DNA from: Thraustochytrium sp. TN22
Lineage: Eukaryota > Sar > Bigyra > Thraustochytrida > Thraustochytriidae
Direction of reading: 5' to 3'
Length of the DNA: 64,000 nucleotides
NCBI GenBank assembly: GCA_013306675.1
Contig: JABLUY010000004.1
Coordinates: 124,001-188,000, forward strand
Program-made: the position numbers and the translations under genes
Shown here: positions 9,333 to 17,327 of the stretch, in pieces
How the letters are laid out: each line of letters opens with the position of its first letter
Numbering within the stretch: the stretch's first letter is position 1
Notes under the pieces: generated by a model
The model's input: the letters and a program-made list of their open reading frames with translations, nothing else
The model's database searches: none
What the model was told of the DNA's origin: nothing

Positions 9333-12300
9333 ATGACGGATGGCTCAGAAGAAGGTCTTAGGCCCGCGGCTGGATCCACACCATGGATGCCGCCCGTGCC
9401 GCTCTCGACGAGCCTCGACGAGACAAAGCTAGACCAGTTTCGGAAGCTGTGTGTCTGTACAGCATCAGGCCGGAAGTCAACGAGCGAGATCTTCGTCTTC
9501 GAGAACCCCTGCGACGCTGTCGAGATGCTGCGCGCGTTCCAGGTCGACTCGACCATGACGCTCTCCACAGGTGTCTACCTGAACAAGCGCGATGATGGAT
9601 CTGCGTGGACTGGCGGCTACTACTCGTTCATCTGGCAGCTGAAAAATGTCGTCTTTAATGATGGGACCGCAATCAAGGACGGCAAGTGTGCCTCGTTGCG
9701 TCGCATGGAGGAAGATCACGAGCTGTCCATGCCACCTGAGTTGGGGAAACACCTCACGGCACTCAAGAGCAAGTCGTCGAGGAACCTCCTTCTCAAGAAC
9801 GTAGTACAGTGCGAGAAGGCGCTACTCAACTCGGCGGCCGTTCAGACGAGCCACAACCTCCCAGTCAAAAGTTCGGCCCGACACAGTTTCTTCCAGACCG
9901 ATCAAAGGGGAGGCCCAGGCCTGAGCAACTGGGACAGGCTTGGTGAAGTGGACGGCTCGGAGGAGCTTGATGCAGCGGCACTCAAGCTGAGGTTTGTCTG
10001 CAGGTTGAAGGAGGCGAAGCGGTGCTTCGAGAAGCCGAGCAAGGACGAGGCGCGCAAGCAGATGGATCATGCGCTTCATGACCTCTACGTGCTGCAAGAG
10101 CTGCTCCGAGAGATTGTTGAGCGGAGGAACATCAACGGAGCCTCGGGGCAGCTTCGCATCGGCGCAACGCACTGGAGGTCAAAATGGTTCGACGACACCA
10201 CCAATGCGCTGCGTCTAGCTCGTGTCGATGCCATACGGCATGGCCGACTCCCTCCCGTGCTGGAGAAGGCGCACCCAATGGAGAAGCCCGGAGAGCTGCT
10301 GGAGAAGATGCATACATGCTTCCACCATCTCGGCATGCATGCGAAGTGGCTACGCAAGGTCGCTCCAGAGGGTGAAGCCTTGTCGAGAGGCGCGGGCACC
10401 GCGCAGTGGACGGCCGTGGACGCCGTGGGGGCGGCCTTCTTACCGGCGCTGGAATCTTCACGTGCAGTCGAGGTTAGTCTCGACGAGGACCTGGTACGTA
10501 GCGCATTCGCGGCCAGCAACAAGCTTGTGGAAATAGCACGTGTCACTCCAGAGCTGGCCTCGTTCAGCCCGCCCCCTCCAGAGAAACGCCATAGGCTGAA
10601 AGGGCGCGCGCCTCGCCATCGTCATGAAGACGGATGCGACGTTATTGTGGAGGTCAAATTCTTCAACAACCATCACGGCCTTGCCGTGATCCTGCATGGC
10701 CACAGCAGCGCGGACAACGATAAGCTGCACACGTGTGGCATTACCACGCGTCCCCTGGACTGCCGGCTGAGCACCCACATGCGGCGCAAGATTGAGGAGC
10801 TCTTCAATGATGGCTTCACGAAGGAGCAAATCTACGATAAGCTGACCTGGCACCGCAGCAACACACTTGCCCGCAACGGGCTTCACAGTGTCCGCCCCGC
10901 GACCCGAGACGACCTCCTGAGCATGCACGACATCGCGTCCATCGAATCCTCGAAGGGCTGGCAGGGCAGCGCGTGGAGGAACAAGGCCGTCGACGAAGAC
11001 GACGTCATGAATCGCGTCAAGTCCGATGCCAGCTTCTACCGAGTATACAAGCCCTATGGCGTGGGGACGGAGGATTCCCGCTGCGTCGGCATGCAGCACT
11101 TCGGCGAGGATGCGGTGGCCCCGGACGACTTGTACTTCATCGCTATGGCGGACAAGAACATGCTCAAGATGCTCCGAGCTCACGGATCCCACCTGATCTT
11201 CGACGCCACGCACAACGTCAGCAGCAAGGACCAGGTCAAGCTATTCACAGTCATGGTCGCTGACAGCTGCAACCGTGGCCAGGAGGTACTCTTTGTGGTG
11301 CTCAACAACGAGACAACGGAGACGTACAAGCTTGTCTGGCAAGTGTTGCGCTCACTTCTCGGCGACCCCTCGTGGAAGCCCAAGTACCTCTTCTCAGACA
11401 TGGCAGAGGCTCCGATCAACGCTGCTTGGGATGTCTTCGGCAGCATCCCGCGCTTCTGGTGCACATGGCACTGCATGAAGGCGATGCACAAGAATATCAA
11501 AGTCAAGGTGAGAGGCAGGATCGGTCCGAACAACCCTGGTGCACAGAGCGATGTCCCGGGTGAGGAGAGCCAGATCGACACCGGCAGACGTCCCAGGCGG
11601 GCGACGAGAGCGAACGACAGGAACCATCTCATCTTCGCCGTGTACAACTCGCTGCACATGATGATGTTTGCCAAATCTGAGACGCGGCTTGAGCATCTCC
11701 GTGTCTACATCCGGACGTTGCTGCAGATCAACAACCAGACGGAGCTTCTCACTTACCTCGAAACGTACTGGCTAGCAGACCTCAGGCCGTGGTGCCTGCT
11801 CCATCGCTCTGGCACAGCAACTGGTGGAGGAGAGGTGATCCGGACGACGATGGTGCTCGAGAGCTGGCACCAAAAGCTCAAGGTGTACCTCTTCAAAAAC
11901 AAGAGCAACAAGCGGGTTGGGTACCTGCTCTTCAAGCTGGAAGCTCGCCGGCGGACCATGGCGGACCGCATGTTTTTGGAGATGAATGGGCGCACCGCGT
12001 TACCGCGCGCGATGATCGACGTCACACCCGAACAGGCCTGGGCGATGCTGGAGGAGGACTCCGCTGAGGAGGATGCCGCTGAGAGTGTCTGCGACGAGGG
12101 AGTCGAGCTTGATGACGGCGCGGTCGCTGTTGCAGGCGACGAGGGCAATAATGCATGCGGTTCTGAGAGCGACGTCCCGCACGACCTCGCGGACGAGAGC
12201 GAGGGCGAGAGCGAGCACGCGGACCTTGAGCAGCGCGTCGTGGACTCCTTGCGGGATGTCGAGCGGAGGTTGACTGCTATTGTGCAGGACGCGGGGCGGG

Positions 12301-13109
12301 GCGCCGTCCAGTCCTTGGCAGGAATCGATGCCCTCAAGCAGTCAGCCCTCGCCATCGTTGCGAGTGCGCAGCAGATCGCTGGCCATCATCATAACTCCGC
12401 GCCTGACTCTGTCTCCATGACGCCTGGCGGCCTCGTGCACATGGCAGAGGGCGTCCAAAGCCATCGACGCGCGGACCAAGTCCAGTCGCGCTACTACGCT
12501 AGAAGGCGCAGGCAGCGCGTGCGTACGAGTGGGCGGTGCCAGGTGCTCGCAGCCGAACGCCAAGCTGAGGAGGAAGCGGCAGCCCAGGAGGATGGCCCCG
12601 CTCACCGGGACGGTCCTGACGATGAGGAGCTCGATATCGACGGTGCTGGCCTCCAGAATTCATCTTCTGGGGGCAACGCCGCGCACGCGCTGCCGCGCAT
12701 GCCGGCAATGAACAAGAGAAGGCGTAGAGAGGCTTACTCCTCACGAAACGAAGCTAGGCGACTCAACGGCGAGTGCTTCAACCCAGGTACCCTTTGCCTC
12801 AGCTACCAGCAGTCTGTCACTGCGTTTCTGGATGCTGCCAATCGCATCACGGCTGGGGACCCTGGCATAGGTGTTGTGGACTCCCAGAACGCGGTCCTGG
12901 ACACGACGCAAGGCTCCGGTCCGACAGGTAGTGAGGGGCTCGACGGCTTCATCGAGTCGAGCGTGCTCCGGAACGTGGCCGAGGTTCTCAACCACTCCAG
13001 GCAGAGCGAGCGACGACGCCAAGAGGATCTGGCCGACCGCGAGGCGATGCTTCCTGGCCTTCTACCTCATCTCCAACAACCCCATCTTCGCTTCGCGTAC
13101 CGCCACTGA
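9333..13109 (+). CDS. MULE-type (Mutator-like) transposase
   Basis: This is an uninterrupted 1,258-residue frame starting at the ATG at 9333. The catalytic core has the MULE order: first Asp in LIFDATHNVSSKDQ (D624), second Asp in LFSDMAEAPINAAWDVFG (D689), the family CxxH element in FWCTWHCMKAMHKN, and the acidic third residue in VLESWHQKLK (E843). The N-terminal 450 residues are unrecognised. Residues about 450-560 hold HTCGITTRPLDCRLS with a helix-turn-helix-like stretch, probably DNA binding. The C-terminal 350 residues are acidic with a coiled coil and a KRRRRE basic patch. The frame is intact with all three acidic residues present, so the copy may be young or domesticated. I did not find terminal inverted repeats or target-site duplications. 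A SWIM finger, common in MULEs, is not evident. Confidence 0.8.
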   Translation: MTDGSEEGLRPAAGSTPWMPPVPLSTSLDETKLDQFRKLCVCTASGRKSTSEIFVFENPCDAVEMLRAFQVDSTMTLSTGVYLNKRDDGSAWTGGYYSFIWQLKNVVFNDGTAIKDGKCASLRRMEEDHELSMPPELGKHLTALKSKSSRNLLLKNVVQCEKALLNSAAVQTSHNLPVKSSARHSFFQTDQRGGPGLSNWDRLGEVDGSEELDAAALKLRFVCRLKEAKRCFEKPSKDEARKQMDHALHDLYVLQELLREIVERRNINGASGQLRIGATHWRSKWFDDTTNALRLARVDAIRHGRLPPVLEKAHPMEKPGELLEKMHTCFHHLGMHAKWLRKVAPEGEALSRGAGTAQWTAVDAVGAAFLPALESSRAVEVSLDEDLVRSAFAASNKLVEIARVTPELASFSPPPPEKRHRLKGRAPRHRHEDGCDVIVEVKFFNNHHGLAVILHGHSSADNDKLHTCGITTRPLDCRLSTHMRRKIEELFNDGFTKEQIYDKLTWHRSNTLARNGLHSVRPATRDDLLSMHDIASIESSKGWQGSAWRNKAVDEDDVMNRVKSDASFYRVYKPYGVGTEDSRCVGMQHFGEDAVAPDDLYFIAMADKNMLKMLRAHGSHLIFDATHNVSSKDQVKLFTVMVADSCNRGQEVLFVVLNNETTETYKLVWQVLRSLLGDPSWKPKYLFSDMAEAPINAAWDVFGSIPRFWCTWHCMKAMHKNIKVKVRGRIGPNNPGAQSDVPGEESQIDTGRRPRRATRANDRNHLIFAVYNSLHMMMFAKSETRLEHLRVYIRTLLQINNQTELLTYLETYWLADLRPWCLLHRSGTATGGGEVIRTTMVLESWHQKLKVYLFKNKSNKRVGYLLFKLEARRRTMADRMFLEMNGRTALPRAMIDVTPEQAWAMLEEDSAEEDAAESVCDEGVELDDGAVAVAGDEGNNACGSESDVPHDLADESEGESEHADLEQRVVDSLRDVERRLTAIVQDAGRGAVQSLAGIDALKQSALAIVASAQQIAGHHHNSAPDSVSMTPGGLVHMAEGVQSHRRADQVQSRYYARRRRQRVRTSGRCQVLAAERQAEEEAAAQEDGPAHRDGPDDEELDIDGAGLQNSSSGGNAAHALPRMPAMNKRRRREAYSSRNEARRLNGECFNPGTLCLSYQQSVTAFLDAANRITAGDPGIGVVDSQNAVLDTTQGSGPTGSEGLDGFIESSVLRNVAEVLNHSRQSERRRQEDLADREAMLPGLLPHLQQPHLRFAYRH

Positions 13110-14983
13110 TCAGGAAGGAGGGGCGTACACGTCAAACTAGGTGCCATGCAGCGCAAAGAAAGCGATCTTGGCACAACGCACGCTCGTTCTTTGACGCCCC
13201 GGACGACCTTCGAAACCTCGTGGAGAGGGGCCGTCCAGCTCGTCTCCTCCCTAGTCCAGGGCATCACCTTGCACAGTAATGAACTTGATGTTTGTCTGAT
13301 ATTATCGTTCATGTAGCTTCTTGTGCTAGCCAACTCTCATGCCTCCTTCCTCCCAATCGCCATCCTCTCCGTCGCTCGCTGTACATCAGATGTCCATCTT
13401 GCATAAAGCATTGCTTCTGTTGCCAGGAGCCCATTTCTGAATCAAATATCTCACTGAAAACATGCTAGTTTGACAAAGCACATGAGCGTAGTTTGGCCAT
13501 GTAAATTGCTCTGTATACTGGTCAAGACTCGAGGGGACGAATCAAAGTAATGGCTTTGATAAACAACTGCAAAGTTGGCTCTTGGCGATCAATTTGCCCT
13601 TTGGCTCTGCGGCGCTGGCCTCAGCCCAGAAGCCTCGCGCCCGCAGTGGCCCGCGGCAACATACCACAGCAGAGGCTTGGCTCCCTCAGCTGGGCGGCCC
13701 TCGCCCTCGGGCTGGCACGATCAGCTAAGTTCGCACCACCTGCGCAACCCACCGTTTCCTGTAGGTTACTCGTCGGTTTGGTCGAAACGGGTGCTGATTC
13801 TTCGGAAGCGCTGCGCTTGTCACACTGTTCGTGCACAGGTCAAGACTGCGCGGGGCGGCGGGCGTCCAAAGGCTCGCCGCCCGGCTGACTGCCACAAACT
13901 GCCGCGGCGCCAGCTGGCAGGGCCTGAGCTCAAGACTGTGCGAGTGCAGCGCAGAGCAGCCTGAGCAGCCCGCGCGCGCGCCGTCATGACGGCTCGAGCG
14001 CGCACACGCGCGCCACCAGGCTGCCGCCGCCGCCGGCCAGCCAACCAAGTGGTGGTACGGTACTGCCCCGCTGCACTGCACACAGCTTTCGACCCCCGGC
14101 GAGCACTCATTTCATCTCGGTCCGAAGATTGCGCTGAGTAACTAAGCCTGACGCTGAGGCCGATGCTCGGCTGCCCGGTTGCCGTGGCCGGCACGGTGCG
14201 GCGCGGCGCGGCGGCGCTGCGGCCGAGTGGCGCGCGAAACCCGGCAGCCTGGCCGCGCCGCTCTGCCTCGGCCCTCGGGGCGGTCCACCACGGCGCTGGT
14301 GATGGCAGCCAGCGAGTCAGCGCGTAGTACAGTGCCAGTGCAGGGCGTCCACCAGCCTGGTCCGAGCTCTCTGGCAGCTGGAGTGGGTTTCCAAGCTTGC
14401 AAACTTCCTGTGCGCGGCGCCGTCAACGATGTCGTGCGCGCGGGCGGCGCGCGTCCCGCCTTACGCGCGGTCCGCTGCGCAAGGCGGCGAAATCTCTTTC
14501 ACCTGGCGCGCGACCTGCCGCAAGCAGCGCCGCCGCGCCGCCCGGCGCGCGCGCGCCTTACCCGCGCGCGTCCCGCGTAATGCGCCGCGCCGCCTTGCCG
14601 GGGCTCAGCTTGTGCAGCCTGCCTGCCTGCTCGAGCGCTGCGCTGCCTCGGGGTCCGAGCCGCGCGCGCTCCAAGTTTCGCTCGCGCTCGCGCTCGCGCT
14701 CGCGCTCGGGCTCTCGCGCCCGCGCCCGCGCCCGCGCCGCCGCGCGCGCGCGCGCCCGCGCCGCGCCGCGCCGCGCCGCGCGGGTTTTTGAATTTGAAAA
14801 GAGAGGCGGCGAGCCGGGAAAGATTGGAAAGGCTGAAAGGGCAACGGCGCGGTGACGCGGAGCTGGTTGTGTATCTTGCGCGGCGGCGGCGGGCAGCAAA
14901 CCCGAATCAAACCAGCAAGCAAGCAAGCGAAGCCGAAGGCCAGCAGGGGCGAGCGGCAGGCACAGCAGAGAGAGCGCGGCAGG
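13110..14983. other. Gene-free region between the MULE gene and acyl-CoA dehydrogenase
   Basis: The left part (13110-13560) is less GC-rich and is probably the transposase 3' UTR or the flank of the element. The remainder is GC-rich with low-complexity frames only. The last 200 bp is the dehydrogenase promoter: an AT-rich TTTTTGAATTTGAAAAGAG element at about 14783-14802 and an AGCAAGCAAGC tract at about 14917-14933 precede the start at 14984. Confidence 0.45.
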
Positions 14984-16900
14984 ATGATGCTGGCGACTCG
15001 GGCGGCGCGCGCGCGCGGGGCGGCGCGGCGCGCGGTGGCGGCGGCGGCGACGCGCGGGTACGTGGCGCCGGTGCGCGACATGAAGTTCCAGCTGGAGGAG
15101 GTGCGCAACCTGGAGGAGCACTACAAGGCGCTGCCCAAGTCGGGCGGCGAGAACGCGACGCCGGACATGGTGGACGCCATCCTGCAGGAGAGCGCGCGCC
15201 TGGCGGAGAACGTGTTCGCGCCCGTGCAGGAGGGCGCCGACCGCGTCGGGTGCAAGCATGAGGGCCCCAACAACGTCAAGACGCCGCCGGGCTTTGACGA
15301 GGCGTACAACGCGTACGTGGAGGGCGGCTGGCAGGGCCTGAGCTTCCCGGAGGAATGGGGCGGCCAGGGCCTGCCCCAGTCCCTGACGCTGGTGCAGAGC
15401 GAGATGCTCGCGGAGTCGTGCTGGACGCTGCTCATGCTCCCGGGCCTGAGCCGCGGCGGCATCAACACCATCAAGACGGTCGGCAGCGACGCGCTCAAGA
15501 AGAAGTACCTGCCCAAGCTCATCGAGGGCACCTCGTCGTGCGTGATGGCGCTCACGGAGCCGCAGTGCGGCTCTGACCTGGCCCAGGTGGCCACCAAGGC
15601 CGTGCCGGTGGGCAACGGCAAGTACAAGATCTCGGGCACCAAGATCTTCATCTCGTGGGGCGAGCACAACCTCACTGAGAACATTGTGCACTGCGTGCTG
15701 GCGCGCCTCCCGGACGCGCCGCCCGGCATCAAGGGCATCTCGCTCTTTGCCGTGCCCAAGTTCAAGGTGACCGAGGACGGCGAGATCACCGACCAGCTCA
15801 ACGGCATCAGCGCGGGCCGCATCGAGGACAAGATGGGCTGCCACGGCTCGCCCACGTGCGAGCTCATCTACGACGAGGCCGAGGGCGAGCTGCTTGGCAT
15901 TGAGAACAAGGGCATGCGCCACATGTTCGTCTACGTCAACACCAGCCGCCTCGGCACGGCCATCCAGGGCCTGGCCGCCGCCGAGAACGCCTTCCAGCTC
16001 TCGCTCAACTACGCCAAGGAGCGCCTCGCCATGCGCTCGCTCAACGGCCCCAAGTTCCCCGAGAAGGCCGCCGACCCCATCATCGTGCACCCGGGCGTGC
16101 GCCAGATGCTCCTCACCCAGAAGTGCATCGCCGAGGGCGGCCGCGGCATGGTCTACGACTCGGCGCTCATCGCCGATCAGATGGCCGAGCACGAGGCCAA
16201 TGGCGACGACAAGGCCGCCCAGGCCTGCGATGACCGCCTCGGCTTCCTCACCCCCATCCTCAAGGGCTTCCTCACCGAGGCCGGCCTCGAGGCCGCCAAC
16301 ATGGCCATCCAGGTCTACGGTGGCCACGGCTACATCAAGAGCAACAACGCCGAGGTCATCGTGCGCGATGCCCGCATCTCCTCGGTCTGGGAGGGCACCA
16401 CCCAGATCCAGGCCCTTGACCTCCTCGGCCGCAAGATCATGCTCCAGAAGCTCAAGCCCATCGCCCAGCAGACCTCCGGCCTCGCCAAGCTCGCCTGGAC
16501 TGGCGTCACCGCGCCCACCTCCACCAAGTACGGCAAGATCCGCAGCCACGCCGCCACCCTCGGCGCCTACGCCGCCGAGTGGCAGTACCTCACCATGCGC
16601 GTTGCCGCCCGCGCCGGCTCTGACAAGGACAACATCGGTGTCGCCTCCGTCCCCTTCCTCATGTACTCTGGCTACGTTTCGCTTGCCGAGCAGTGGCTCA
16701 AGATGGAGATGGCCGCCGCCAAGGCCCTCGAGGCTGGCGCCGAGGGCTCTGAGGCCGACTTTTACCACGGCAAGATCGCCGCCGCCGACTTCATGTTTAC
16801 CAACCTCCTCCCGCGCTGCAAGGCCCTCAAGGACCAGATGCTCTCCCCGCTCTCTGCCACCATGGACATTAAGCCTGAGCAGTTTGCTCCCGAGCAGTAA
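14984..16900 (+). CDS. Mitochondrial acyl-CoA dehydrogenase, DmdC/long C-terminal type
   Basis: The protein has 638 residues from tandem ATGs at 14984/14987. The first 25 residues are Arg/Ala-rich without acids, a clear mitochondrial presequence. The core shows the acyl-CoA dehydrogenase flavin motif MALTEPQCGSD, the ISWGEHNLTENIVHCVLAR segment typical of the DmdC-like branch, YGGHGYIKSNNAEVIVRD, and the catalytic-base motif WEGTTQIQ (E470). About 130 extra residues follow the catalytic domain and match the C-terminal extension found in bacterial FadE-like and 3-methylmercaptopropionyl-CoA dehydrogenases. The enzyme should oxidise an acyl-CoA to the 2-enoyl-CoA with FAD. The DmdC branch suggests a methylthio or short/medium acyl substrate, but the substrate is inference. 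It is convergent with the arginine-biosynthesis gene. Confidence 0.9.
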   Translation: MMLATRAARARGAARRAVAAAATRGYVAPVRDMKFQLEEVRNLEEHYKALPKSGGENATPDMVDAILQESARLAENVFAPVQEGADRVGCKHEGPNNVKTPPGFDEAYNAYVEGGWQGLSFPEEWGGQGLPQSLTLVQSEMLAESCWTLLMLPGLSRGGINTIKTVGSDALKKKYLPKLIEGTSSCVMALTEPQCGSDLAQVATKAVPVGNGKYKISGTKIFISWGEHNLTENIVHCVLARLPDAPPGIKGISLFAVPKFKVTEDGEITDQLNGISAGRIEDKMGCHGSPTCELIYDEAEGELLGIENKGMRHMFVYVNTSRLGTAIQGLAAAENAFQLSLNYAKERLAMRSLNGPKFPEKAADPIIVHPGVRQMLLTQKCIAEGGRGMVYDSALIADQMAEHEANGDDKAAQACDDRLGFLTPILKGFLTEAGLEAANMAIQVYGGHGYIKSNNAEVIVRDARISSVWEGTTQIQALDLLGRKIMLQKLKPIAQQTSGLAKLAWTGVTAPTSTKYGKIRSHAATLGAYAAEWQYLTMRVAARAGSDKDNIGVASVPFLMYSGYVSLAEQWLKMEMAAAKALEAGAEGSEADFYHGKIAAADFMFTNLLPRCKALKDQMLSPLSATMDIKPEQFAPEQ

Positions 16901-16984
16901 TTTGCTCGCTGGACCTTTTTGCCGGAGCCCCAAGTCCTTTTTATGTGTGCAGTAGCCAGCCGTAAACATGTGATCACTTGACGC

Positions 16985-17230
16985 GAACTTGACGCGAAAC
17001 ACGATTTGGATGTGATCTGCGTGTGTTAGCCAATCAGCAGCATCGCATACGCGCGCACGTCTCCGTCTGCGGACTTGACCTGACTTGATGCGAAATACAA
17101 TTTGGATGTGCGCGTGCCTGCAGCGTCTTGATTAAAATTTGGTTTGCGTGTGCCAGACAATCAGCAGCATCTTGACTGAATTGCTTTGCGTACGCGCGCG
17201 CATGTCTCCGTCTCCGTCTGCAGACTTGAC
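16985..17230. repeat. Two-copy direct repeat in the convergent 3' spacer
   Basis: CGAAACACGATTTGGATGTG (from about 16994) recurs as CGAAATACAATTTGGATGTG (from about 17091). CAATCAGCAGCATC followed by TACGCGCGC and TCTCCGTCTGC occurs at 17031-17076 and again at 17159-17222, with an inserted stretch in the second copy. The array fills most of the spacer between two convergent stop codons. The right edge (17284-17310) has a short TTACGTTACC tandem. It contains no gene. Confidence 0.75.
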
Positions 17231-17327
17231 TTTTATTGGTAAAAAATACTTGACCAAGTCATCTTGTCAACACTGCAGCATTGCTTACTTACGTTACCTT
17301 ACGTTACCTTACATCCACATTCTGACT

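Noticed and set aside
14558-17002. A minus-strand open frame of about 814 codons opposite the acyl-CoA dehydrogenase
   Set aside because: Antisense shadow with biased composition and no recognisable domain. The plus strand encodes a full conserved enzyme.
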